Below are positions 47,429 to 59,070 of a stretch of 64,000 bases of DNA, one piece after another. This DNA comes from Anaeramoeba flamelloides (Eukaryota > Metamonada > Anaeramoebidae): positions 13,145,001 to 13,209,000 of the forward strand of contig JANTQA010000008.1 of assembly GCA_027625915.1 (NCBI GenBank), written 5' to 3'. How positions within the stretch are numbered: position 1 is the first letter of the stretch; every line of letters begins with the position of its first letter. The notes below the pieces were generated by a model, which was not told the DNA's origin, made no database searches, and saw nothing but the letters and a program-made list of their open reading frames with translations. A program made the translations under genes and the position numbers.

Positions 47429-48114
47429 TTTTGCTTTTTACTTTTTTTTTTATTATTTTGAAATTTTGCTTTGTTTTCTTGTTTTAATTTTTCAAATTTT
47501 TCAATTCTTCAAAAAAAAAAACCTAATTCCATGATTTATTAACATGAACAAATGAATGATCCTCAATCTTTTTTTTTTTTTTTTAACTTTTCTTTTTATT
47601 ATTTTATCTTTCCAAAAAAAAAAAAACACTTTAAATATTCAATAATCATCCACCAAAGCTTGTAGTTTGGCTACCAGCTTTGTGTAGAAAAATGGGCGTC
47701 CCATATTGTATTGTCAAAGGAAAAGCAAGACTCGGAAAGGTTGTTCATAAAAAAACTGCCACAGCTTTAGTCTTGACTGATGTTAAACAACAAGACAAAA
47801 ACGCCTTTGCCAAGATCATTGACATCTGTATGCCTAAATTCAATGACAATGTCGAAACAAGAACCAAATGGGGTGGTGGTGTTCTTAGCTCCAAAGCTCG
47901 TAAAGCTATCGAAAAGAATCTTGAATCTTCTCAATTGTCCAAGAAACTTATGCAAGAACAAAAAATCAGAGAAAGAATCATCAAAGAAAAACTTGAACAA
48001 CAAAGATTAGAAGAAGAAGCCCAAAAGAAGAAAGAAGAAGAAGCCAAAAATGGAAAACCAGAAGCAGATAAAGCAGAAGACAAAAAAACCGAGAAAAAAA
48101 ACACAAAGAAATAA
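46779..48114 (+). CDS. RPL7A: 60S ribosomal protein eL8 (L7a)
   Basis: Two certain exons, 46894-47379 and 47659-48114, join in phase 0 across a 279-base intron (GTATGC to CAAAG). The product matches eukaryotic L7a throughout: [50 protein letters not shown] then PIE at the join, and [20 protein letters not shown] and [14 protein letters not shown] after it. The L7Ae-type RNA-binding fold lies in the middle. The second exon lacks its own ATG (a TAG precedes it in frame). The best start is the isolated ATG at 46779-46781 followed by GTTTGT, a one-codon first exon with a 112-base intron, giving about 314 residues. That start is inferred. Compared with the usual 266 or so, there is a C-terminal Lys/Glu extension of about 50 residues after [11 protein letters not shown]. 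Confidence 0.95.
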
Positions 48115-48570
48115 TTTATCATTTTAACAAATATTTGATTTAGACTCTTATTTAACAAAAACTTATTTTCAAAGAAATACATTCCTAAGCGTATTTATAA
48201 AAAAATACATCACAACAAATATTTAACTGTCTTTTAAGTAAAATTTTTTTTCGTTTTTTAAATCGATTTTTATCGATTATTCAACCAGAAAACGATATAA
48301 AAATAAAATAGAGAATGATCTAAATATATTTTTTTTTTTTTTTTTTTATCCAATCATCAATTATTTGAGACTGATCTGTTTTGTTATTTTTTTATTTTTG
48401 AAATGGAGAGCTTTATGGAAAACGATATTAAATAAATATTTTCAAGTAACTTTATCTTTCCAGATCTTAGGGGAACAATTTAAGATAATTACCATCAAAA
48501 TAATATCTCTCAATATTTTATGACAACTGTTCTAAACTATCCTGAACATTTAAAAAACATTGAAAATGAT

Positions 48571-49176
48571 TTTGTATTATAAACAGAGTTCACATTTTGA
48601 TTCTTTTTCGAAAAAAACATCAAATAATTCTTTTTTTGATTCCATTGAATCAAATGATTCTTTTATATTTTAAATGATTAGAATCAAATCTTATTTCTTG
48701 TTTAAATTTGGTTTTTCAATGGTGTCACAATTTCTCGAAATTTATTAATTAATAATTTTTTTTTTTTATTTTCAAACAGAATTTAATATTTCTCAAAAAA
48801 AGTAAATATTTTAGGTTGATCTTCTTGGGATTTTAGTTTTCATCATCTTTTCGCCAATTGTGATGTTTTTAAGTTTATTTGTGATAAGAAAATTATTTCA
48901 CTTTGAAATGGGATAAAAAGAATCTTTATTTTTTTAATAGAGTTTTGGTACCAAATAAAAATCCTTTTTTTTGATTCCTTGGAATAAATCAGAATAAAAT
49001 AAATTTTTGATGTTTTTGAAAAATTACTCTTAAAATGTACGTTAACAAGTAGAAAATGTTGATAAAAACTTTTCCCATAGGAATCATTTTGATTTTATGT
49101 TTCCAACTCTTAAATTCTTGTGTTTCTAAAAATACCAAATAGGGAATCATTTTGTGAACTCTGATTATAAAATTTG
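48571..49176. mobile_element. 606-bp inverted-repeat element, single copy
   Basis: The ends are inverse over about 34 bases: AAACAGAGTTCACATTTTGA at left and ATCATTTTGTGAACTCTGAT at right. The interior is rich in GATTC/GAATC words (GATTCCATTGAATCAAATG). No other copy was seen in the window and no coding capacity is left. Confidence 0.55.
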
Positions 49177-50616
49177 TATCCTGTTAAAATATACTTTAAA
49201 TCAATTATGACAGGATATCCGTAGAAATCAATTTGATAATAGAGTAAAAAAAAATATCTTTGCAATTTTTTTCGTTTTTGACTTTGATACACAAATTATT
49301 AAAAAAAATTATATTAATGTGGGGCTTCAATTCCTTAATTGGAACAATCTCAGTTTTTTACAATTTAAAAATAAAAATTTGAAAATTATTTCAAGTTTGT
49401 GTGATTTTTTTCTTTTTGAAATTCGAATTTTAACTTTGTTTATTAAAAAAAAAAGTTTTTGAATCAGATAAACAAAATTTATTTTTTTAATTGACTCTTT
49501 GAATTTTTTTTTTTTTTTTTTCATATATTACAATTTTTATTGCTACAAATTTTCAAATTTAATATTTTATACTATTTGTGTATTGGTAATTCAAAAAAAG
49601 TAACATTATAGATAAGATTACTACAGAAAAGAACCATGAAGTAAATAGATGCTAATCTATCTGGGTTCTAATTTTGTTGATAATCAATATAAAATATTTT
49701 ACTTTTTAATTTTATAATATTGTTTCCCATTACAAAGTTAAAATAGATTCTCAATTTAAAATCTCTTCAAAATAATTCTAACTTTGACTTTGAGATATTA
49801 TAAAAAGATAACAAATCTGGGATAATTTTTACATTTGATGTTTTAGTAAAAATAAGAAAAGAAGCTTATGATAGAATTCTGGACTTTGAAAATTTAACTA
49901 ACAATTGAGAAATATCTAGATTCTTATTTTTTTTGGTTTCTTCTCAAATTTTTCTTACTGATTAAAATATAAAGAAAGTTTTTGAAGAGAACAAAAAAAG
50001 ATTCTAGATATTCCAGAATTAGTGTTTTGTTTTATATCAAAGATTAATTTTGATTAGATCTTGGTTTTCAATGATGTTTATTTTTGTATCATTATCTGAG
50101 ATTTTTTATCTTTTTTTTTATATGAAAACCGCAAAGTCAGGATTATTTTGATGGGGTTTTTTATTGGGGTTCTTTTTTATCAATACTTTTAGAAAAAACA
50201 CCTTATTCACGAATATATAAGTAACATATTTCATAATTATTCCGAAAAAAAAAAACTTAAAATCATGTTAGATTAATTATATTTATCTTTCGGTTGTTTT
50301 CTGAATACTTTTTAGCAGTAAATGATATTTTCTGTTATTGCCAATACCAAATAAGACAAGATATTTTTTCATTAACAACATTAATACAAAAAAAATATAC
50401 AAATCTATATATGGATATATAAATATTATAGGTTAATTCCATTATTTATGACAGATTTTGCTAGAAGAAAAAAAGAGAGAGAAGTAACTAATCAAAAAAA
50501 AAAATATGATTTTTATCTTTTTTAATTACAACTGCTCTGGATCTATCATTTTAATTTATCAGAAAAATAAATTATTTTTTTTATCTCATTTAAAGTTATA
50601 TATATATATAAAAATA

Positions 50617-51311
50617 GATGATTTTTCAATCAAAGGGGCTATGTTGTAATGGGTGGAATACATGTGTTAAAAGGGTTTGTATTGATATTAGAAGAAAAAT
50701 ATATTTTGGAAATTTTTAAAATTGTAATCATTTTTTCACATTTGTGTTTTTTTTTTTTTCAATTTTTTTTTGACACATAATTCAGTTGAAATTTTTTTTT
50801 ATAGCAAGATCCATATTCGCTTGGTAAAAATGTGTTATTCTAAGGTTATTGAAACTGTGAAAATGATTGTTGAAAAATCATATTTATTTCTATTGGATTT
50901 TTATTCAATCTTTGAACCTGATATTTGATTAATAAATGTGAAAATTTTTCACTTCATTTTGATTTTTTTTTCAAATAGAGACCAAAAAAATCTTATCATA
51001 ATTCATTTGGGGACTTGATTTCCTAAAATATAAGTTTGGAAAATGAATTGAAAATTGTGTTTCCTATTTATTATTCAAATACCAGCAGAAGGTCAAAGAG
51101 AACATTCTTGTTTTTCTCAATAGTTCACTAGGAATTTGAGTTTTTCAATTTTTAAGAAAATATATTGATTTATTAGTTTTCTTTCAGACATGTATCAACA
51201 ATTCTTTGATGCATATTATTCTACTTATTTCTTATTTTTTCTTCAAAGGTCAATTATTTAAAATATTTGATATTTGAAATTTTTTTGGCCACATTTGACA
51301 GAAAAAAAGTT
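50617..51311 (+). mobile_element. family C Tc1/mariner-type element, 695-bp copy
   Basis: It aligns end to end with 23840-24543, for example AAATGTGTTATTCTAAGGT and TTTCAGACATGTATCAACA in the same order. Termini are more worn (CAATCAAAGGGGCT and its partner TGGCCACATTTGACAG). TA flanks both ends. Confidence 0.75.
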
Positions 51312-51977
51312 TATTGAGTTTTTTTGGTAAGAAAATTCATTCATAACCTTGTGACTCATTAAAAAGTAATCAATTTTTATGTGTTGGTATATAATTTTTC
51401 ATTTGAGAAAATAAATATTTATTTATATAAAAACACAAAAATAATCACCACCAATTATGCTACCAAGATTTCAAAAAATAAAAAGAAATAAAAGATAAAC
51501 ACGCCCTTCAATATCTCCCAATACAGGACAACTTTTCAAGATAGATTCAAAGTACATTTAAATCAAAATCACCAAAGTTAAAAATAAATTTTTTTACAAG
51601 TTGTTGACTATTAATCAAATTTGTGTAAAATATTAAAACTTAAATTTGTTTACTAAAAAACTATTGAACACACTTTGATAAAACCTTTTCAAGTTTTCTT
51701 TGATTTATTAAAAAATGATCACACAATTTATAAAATCATTGCAAAATTTAAAGTTGCATTAATTTTATTTTTTCACACTTTTTTAAAACTTTCAATGGAA
51801 ATCATGAACTACACTTTTTTAAAGCGACTGTAATAATTTTCAAACCATTAAATTAAAATATTAAAATTATTAAAAGATAAAATATCATAAAAAAGTTATT
51901 GATTAATAAATACTATCAATATATAGATTTATTATTAATTTCTTAAATTAATTTCTAATATATAATTATATTGAAAA

Positions 51978-54900
51978 TTAATTTACTTGTTTTCTATTAC
52001 CGAGATCTATTATTTGTTCAATTAATCTTTTTTTGTTTTCAAGGTCTTTATGATTTGAATAAACAGTTGGAATTTTTAATAATTTTTCTTCTGCTTTTCT
52101 AATTAATATAATTTCATCTGAATAAAACTTTGAAATTTTGATAAATAAGGATAGCATTGATATTTTTTCTTCTTTTGACAAAGTTGAACCGTCTCCAATA
52201 CAACGTTCAAAAACTTTTTTTATTCTAGGATAAATATCTTTACCACCAATTTTCATTTCGTAATCTATTAAAAATAACCATAGTGGTTTATAATTATTGA
52301 TGGTTTCTAAAGCCTTTTCAATAACCTGCCTTGATAATATTAAATATTTTTGTGCATCACTTTTCAGTTTTTCTTCTTCTTCTTTATTATAATCTTGATT
52401 TTCAATTGAAAGTATTTTCCCCTTTTCTTCTTCACTATTATCTTTTTTCTTTTCAGTTTCCTTTTCAATTTCAATTTCAATTTCAATTTCATTTTTTTTT
52501 TCAATAATGTCTCCTTTTTTTTCATTATCCTCGCCGTCTTCCCTTTCCTTGTCATTTTCTTTTTCATTTTCATTTTCAGTTTTATTTTCATTTTCATTTT
52601 CAATAGACATTTTATTTTCATTTTTTACTTTCAAATTATCATTATTATCATTATTGCTATCATAATTATTTAAATAATTTTTTAAGATTCTTTGTCTTTT
52701 TTGATAAATTTGATAAAGAACTTTACAATATTCCATTGATAAATATGCATATTGCCTTTTATCTTTGATTTTGGAATCTGGTAATTTTTTTTCAAAAATA
52801 TCCATTCCATTTTTATATATTTTAATTATTTGTTCATCTTGGTTTTTTTTTCCTTCAATTCTTGATTGTGATATTTTAAACATTCTTTTTTCAAAATTTG
52901 CATATTTGATAATTGTTTCAATATGCCCTATAGCCATTTTGTTAATTAAATATTGATATAATTCCCGGGCCTTTGAATATTTTTTATTACGTTCTTCAAA
53001 TTCCGCATAACTGATGAACATCTCTGGCCTATTTTTTACAAATATCTTTGTTGCCTTTTCATAAACTTCTCTTGCTTCATCAATCATATTATGGCTTTCG
53101 AAAAAAATCGTATAACGTTTCCAAATTTCTACATAAAGCGCACATGGTATTAATGCTCTTTCATAAACCATTTTGACGTATTCAATTTTTTCAGATCCAT
53201 TTTCATATTGATCTTCTGCAAAATTAATATATTGATTCCAATTGTTTAATTGATGATAATTTAATGGTTTGATATGGAAAAATGTTCTTTTAATTTCAGA
53301 TTCATAGAAACTTACTCTATTTACCCTGGTCGAGGTGCTTTTGTATAGTTTATCATGCCTTTCCATAATCTTTTTTAATCTAAACATGTCGATTTCACTC
53401 ATACCTCTTTTTACTGTTTTTATTTGAATTTTTCATTATATAGATAGATAGATAGATAGAGATGGATAGATAGAGATGTTTTTAATGATTTAGAGAAACA
53501 TATTTTAATATATAAATTTTATTTTTAATGAAAAATATAAATATTCGATTAAATAATATTTATTTTTTTTGAAAGAAAATAACTTGTGGAATTTTTTAAG
53601 AAAGTAAACGAATCTGAACTCTACCGTTTGGTTATGTATGGATATCTGGGATAGAATTTTAATTTTTTTTTTTTGAGATAAGAGATTGTGGGTAAATTTT
53701 AGAAAAAATTGGATCTAAATAAATCGAGAAAATAAAAAAAAAAAAAAAAAAACTAAACGTTTATATTCGTTTTTACAAAGAGAAATAAAAATTGTTTAAA
53801 AAGTCATCCTTAAAAAAGTCTATAAAAGTTGTTAACACTCCGTTATATACACTATTTACAACATATATTTTTATGTTTTATGAAAATAATCGGTTTTCGG
53901 AAAGTAGATTTTTTTGTATCTTTCAAAAAATCATTCAAAATGCTCAACAAACCTATTTTTGTGAATATATTTTTTACAAAAAAACAGTGATAACACTTTT
54001 TTAGATGAACTTTATACTTTTAGAAAACCATTTCTAAGCGGTTTTTGTGATTTTAAGAACTTTCTCATATTTCAGATTTTTTGAAGTATGTCATTTATTT
54101 TATAGATACCTTTGAAAATTTTTATTTCATACTTTTTTAAAATGACTATATTGGAGTTTTTAAAACTTTATTATTTTAAAAATAAGATCTTGAAATTCAA
54201 ATTTCAAAGAATAATTAAAGTAATAGAGTTTTAAAAATTAGTCCAAGTCTTAATTTGTAGAAAGATTTGGCGGAAAGTAAACAATCATTAAATTTTAAGA
54301 AATCGTAATTGTTAGATTATTTGAAAATTTTTTAATTCATTCCTCAAGAAGTGTTTTTTTATTTTTTTACCAAAATAAAAACCATGAATCAAGAACTAGA
54401 AACAAAAAACAGAGTAATTTAAATTATTCATTGAACATTTGAAAAAACTTGGCATTTTCATAATTGATGAAAAAATTAAAAGAAAAATAAAAAGAAAAAA
54501 TTTAATTTTTGAAGAATTGGATACAGATAGAAGAAAATAATTTCACATTTAGAATTGTTCATTAAAAGACTACTTCACCACACAAGTATGAAAAAATAAA
54601 ATTGAAAAAAAAAAAGTTAGACAAAATGGATACTTTAATTTACATTCCATCCATTGTTAATATAGTATATTTACAATATAATAATCATTTCAAAACTTCA
54701 AATTCTTGAGGCTATTGTATTTATTGTTGTTATAGTACCACAATTTTTAAAAGTTTCTTGTTGAGAAAAAAAGGTGTTTTTTCGGATAAAGAAAATTTTA
54801 ATTAACTTGGAGTAAATGAATTTTAGTTTAATTTAACTTGGAGATATTTAATTTGATAGATAACGACTAATAGTTTTGAAAATTCTGTACTCATCAAATA

Positions 54901-57479
54901 AAACTGAAATAGAGAAAAAAAATTACTTGTGATAATTATACCGTTTCCGTAGAGTGCCGCCAAGTGCCTAGCTTTTTTTGAAGTTTCTATTTTATATGTA
55001 AACTCTATTGATTTTACAAATAAACAGAAAACTAAAAAAAAGCTAACGAAAACCTATCGATTTTCCAAATAAACAGAAAACTCAAGAAAAGCTAACAGCG
55101 TTTTTTTTTACTTTTTGGAATAAACCGAAAATTTTTAAATTTTTCAGTTTATCTCAAAAAGTAAAAAAAACCTAACGAGAGTGTCCGTCAAGTGCCTAGA
55201 TTTTCTTGAGGTTTTCTGTTTTATTAGTAAAATGTTCTAGGTTTTTTTTACTTTAGAAATAAACAGAAAATTTATTAAAATTTTCGATTTATTTCTAAAG
55301 TAAAAAACACCTAACGAAAATCTATCGATTTTACAAATAAACAGAAAACTCAAGAAAATATAACGACGGTTTTCCAGAATTCAAAAGAATGGAGTAAAAT
55401 CTACATGATTTTACTCAATTCTGTTAAATTTTGGAAAACCTAACGGAAAATCAAAAAAAAAAAATATTTTTTTCAATTTAAAACAATAAATAATTCTTTA
55501 ATAGTCAAAATAATTCATTGTCTATTCGAAAGATATTTCTTAAATTTAAAATAATTTTAAAATATGTTATTATAACTTCTTCAATGTTAATGAAAATTTT
55601 TTCAAATTGTTTAATTTTAAATTTTAAAAAAATCTTTATGTAAAATTGGATTTTTCAGCTTAAATTGTAAAATATCTTTAAAAACTAATTTTTGATCCAA
55701 GATTTTTTATTAATCAATCGTATTTATAATAAGCGAAGTTATTAAAAAGTGAAAAATTAGCAGATGTTTAATTTTATTTTGAAAAATTTTTTTCATCATA
55801 GTGCATAAGAAAGAAAAACAGAAATTATTACAAATTGATTAATTCACAGGTACCATTTTTACAAAAAAAACTTTTTTCTTCAAATATTACAGTACGTTGT
55901 CAAACAAGAAAAATTTTGAATCATTTACATCATTATAATAGGAGTATAAGATTTCTATCAAATAAAGAAATTGATTTTATTTTGAGAAAGCAATTTTTTG
56001 AAAAAAAACTTAATTTCTTTGATTGATTGATTAAAGTCGAAAATAAAACAAAACACAATTAGAGATTATCTAAAAACTTCTTTTTATTGTTTTCCCGATC
56101 GAATGTTTTAAAGCAATAAATTGAAATTTGGTTATCTTCATTTCCTTTTTACTGATAAATTCAAACGCATAGTATAAAAATATTTAGTTCAATTTTCAAT
56201 GATGATAACTCTACTTTGATAACACTTCATTACAACAAATATTTCAAAAGATCAACTTTTTTACATTTAACCAATAACATTCTTTACTTCGCCTTTATTC
56301 AAAGCTGAGTTTTAAAAATTTCATAATTTGAATTGAAATAAAAAGTTTTGTAAATTTTTTTGAATTTAACTGTAGAGACCTTTTTATTGTTAAAAAGGAT
56401 ATTTAACATTCTCTTGTTTTTTACATAAATTCCTTTAGTTAAGAGCTCTTTAACAATTGAAAAAACGAAAATGAGATCAAAATTCAATCCTTATTAAATT
56501 TCAAATGCCATAATGTGAATTATTACAAAATAATTCCAAGTTTTGATAAAAAGGAAAATGGATTTAATAGTTGAGAAAGTTTGCTTCAAATATTTAGATT
56601 TATTGTCTCTGGAATTGTGATTGGGATTGGTAACTTTATTTTTTTTTTAATCAAATCAGTTTTCCTTAAATTCATGAGAATAAAGTATTTTTTGTTGAAA
56701 AATATTATAAGTGGTTCAAATAACATTCAATAATGAGACAAGGTGTAGTAAATTCACCCTTTTATATTTTGAGATTTTTCATGATTCATGTTTCAAAATT
56801 AAAGCAAATCAAAAAAGAAAAAGAAATTTCAAAAAGAAAAAGAAAAAGAAAAAGAAAAAGAAAGAAGAAAAAAGAAAGAAGAAAGAAGAGGGAGTAACAA
56901 ACCTTCAGAAAAACGAGGGTCACTACGAATTTCTTCATCAATTTCATAAAGTTGTTTAGGAGAAATTAATTCTTTTGTGTCTCTATTTTGAACGTGTTTT
57001 TTAAAGTGATCCCAAAACTCATCAATTTCTCTCACAGGCGTGGAAAGTAAAGTTAAATAGATCTTTGTAACATTATCCATCCTATCACGAGACTCTTCCC
57101 ATTTGATCCATTTTTTCCAAAGATCTCCAGACAAATAGGAAACCCCAAGTCTCCTAATTGCTCTCCTGAATAACGATCGAACGAATTTTGAAGATTTGAT
57201 CTCCATTGCAAAATCCAGATAATATTGCCAGATCTCAAGGCAATTACCTGCCATCTCGATCGCTTTTTCATAAATGTCTTCTCTGTTCTCGGAATCTAAA
57301 TCTGCATATTTCTTCCAATAGCCAAAGGTTAAAGGGAAATGGTTTAAAAAAATGCCAAATGCTTTTCTGATATGATAAAGATCATTCGAGCTTTCAACTA
57401 GCCCCAAAAATTGTGACCACGTTGTGAAGTCAAGTGGATTTGCTTCTAAAAATTCATAAAATTGTTTAAATTTTTCCAT
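51978..57479 (-). CDS. PRPF39: pre-mRNA splicing factor Prp39, two exons with a 3.5-kb intron
   Basis: Exon 1 is 57479-56903 and exon 2 is 53413-51978. They join in phase 1 to 670 residues, close to the 669 of human PRPF39 as I recall it. Exon 1 encodes half-a-TPR (HAT) repeats (EANPLDFTTWSQFLGLVESS, LCLEIWQYYLDFA-type units) ending FWDHFKKHVQNRDTKELISP. The human protein has FKEHVQN..DLL at that point. Exon 2 continues with IKRTFFHIKPLNYHQLNNW (human IKRPYFHVKPL..QLKNW) and ERALIPCALYVEIWKRY. Neither half alone is a complete Prp39. Prp39 is a U1 snRNP-associated scaffold that helps commit the 5' splice site, in yeast with Prp42. Residues about 439-543 are a lineage-specific Asn/Glu/Lys insert (runs of NENE and EIEIEI) between HAT repeats. 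The end at VN-TAA is natural. Confidence 0.92.
53440..53478. repeat. TAGA/GATA microsatellite
   Basis: About six TAGA units are followed by interrupted GATGGATAGATAGAGATG. It sits within 30 bases of the 3' splice site of the PRPF39 intron, on the intron side. Confidence 0.85.
54948..55445. repeat. modular hairpin cluster, copy 2
   Basis: At least four hairpins stand in a row, some nested. Boundary words are GTGCCTAG or CTAGG on the left and CCTAACG on the right. One stem pairs ACTTTAGAAATAAACAGAAA with TTCGATTTATTTCTAAAGT. Another pairs TTTTACTTTTTGGAATAAAC with GTTTATCTCAAAAAGTAAAA. A third pairs CCAGAATTCAAAAG with CTGTTAAATTTTGG. An outer stem (TTTTCTTGAGGTTTTCTGTT with ACAGAAAACTCAAGAAAA) encloses the first. 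Two of the modules recur at 20521-20760. Confidence 0.75.
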
Positions 57480-59070
57480 CTATTATATGGGTGTTGGAAC
57501 AAATAAAAGAAAGTTGATACTGAAAAACTTTTACAAAAAATGTTTTTGCTAAATGAAATTTTACTTATTATTTTTAAGGGATTAATAACCTTATTTTTTC
57601 TTCTCAATAGATATTAGAACAATTAGTTTCACTAAGATCCAATTTAAAATTGATATACCAACTCTTGAAAAATGAATCATCATTTTTGAAAGAAGTTCTA
57701 TTTATGATTATTGAAATTCCATAAAAAAGATTTAGTCTTTTTTGTTGAGATTTTTTTGGATCCAAAAAATAAGATTAATTTATTTGAAACGAGAAAGAAA
57801 TCCTTTGGTCTATGAAGAAAGTGTATCAAAATGTACATTAACAACAAAACCACTCACTTATCTAAAATAGTCCAGTATAAACAATCTACTTAATTTTCAA
57901 AAAAATTACAATAATTATTTTATACTAAAAAAAATATAATTTTTTGACACGAAGAACAGTTCAAAACAATTTTTTCTTTTTATTGAATAAAAAAATCTGA
58001 GAAAAAGAACTAAAAAATCAAATTAAAATTATACCCAAAAGACTTTTTTTAAAACCTGGAAAATTCAACTTATAATCTAAAGAAATAATTATTAATTTGA
58101 TTCTTGTAAATCAATAATTAATAACCCAATCTTTATTTTTTCAGTGAGTTGCTAAAAATTCCAAAGTTTAAAAGTATCAATAGTACTTTACAATTCTTTC
58201 TCAATTTGTTAAAGATTTTCAAATAAATAAAACTTATTCTAATAAATAAATCTAATAAAAAAAAATACAAGAGATTCTCCAATAACTGATTTTAATCCTA
58301 CGAGGTCCGTGTTTATACTCTGGGTATTTGAAAAGGAATATTACCAAAATATTTTAGAAATTCAAGAAATTTAAAAAAAATTTGTGAAATAAAATACATT
58401 AATCAATTTTTTTAGATCTTCAAGGATTCAATATTGGATTTATTTGTATTGTATTTTGAAATAAAAAATAAAAGTTCAATGTTATTTATTCCTATGGACT
58501 CTCAAAAATTACTCAAAGTGGAGATTTCTTCAAAATTAAAAATTTTTTGCAAATTTTACTTTTTTGTTTTCAATCACAAATTCAAATAAAAATGGATCCG
58601 ATCTTTTGACTGAAATATTCAATTGGAAAAATGAAATCTTTTTAAAAATGATATCTCACTCTCTAAAGTTGATAAATAAGTTTTTTAATCGAGAATAATT
58701 GTATCCTTGTTTAAATAATTACCCCATTACCTTTGGTTAAAAAAAAATAAATAAGAGTTACTAGTCCCTTCACTAAAAACAAAATTATTTCTTCGGTTTG
58801 TGTCACTTCACCTTCAAAAAGAAAAACACTCTCAACAGCAGTACTCACAAACCTTTACACTCAACCTTAAAAAATGTTATTGTTTATTTTTTTGTTTTTA
58901 AATCACAAATGTTATTTTAACAACAAAAATTGTTTTCTTTTATCGAGACCAAACATCTCTTTCAAGATCACATTCACAATTATTCAATTAAAAACCTTCT
59001 GAATACTTTTTCATTTTTTTTCTCCTTTTTACTGGATTTTACTTTTTTTAAAAAATAAACAAACAAATAA
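57480..59070. other. gene-free stretch with one foldback arm
   Basis: A spacer between the divergent PRPF39 and TPR genes. About 57870-58765 is a single arm of the foldback family. The last 300 bases before the TPR gene are somewhat richer in C, with CTCAACAGCAGTACTCAC near 58830, and may hold its promoter or 5' leader. Confidence 0.5.
57870..58765 (+). repeat. single arm of the foldback family, copy 2
   Basis: It matches the right arm 28655-29545 in order: ATCTGAGAAAAAGAACTAAA, ACCTGGAAAATTCAACTTAT, AATCAATAATTAATAACCC, TTCAAGGATTCAATA and the right end AAATAAATAAGAGTTACT. Confidence 0.7.

Larger units (their letters stand above)
48115..51977. other. gene-free stretch with two inverted-repeat elements
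   Basis: Nothing protein-like. It contains the element 48571-49176 and family C copy 50617-51311. Apart from these it is A/T tracts, with short runs of TA near 50595-50610. Confidence 0.5.
53414..56902 (-). other. 3,489-base intron of PRPF39
   Basis: On the minus strand it runs from GTTTGTTACT at 56902 to AAAACAG at 53414. It contains a GATA-type microsatellite next to its 3' end (53440-53478), the hairpin-module cluster 54948-55445, and open frames without protein character. No gene was found inside. Confidence 0.88.

Noticed and set aside
46894-48182. Minus-strand and alternative-frame ORFs over the eL8 gene.
   Set aside because: They are shadows; the plus-strand frames match eL8 along their length.
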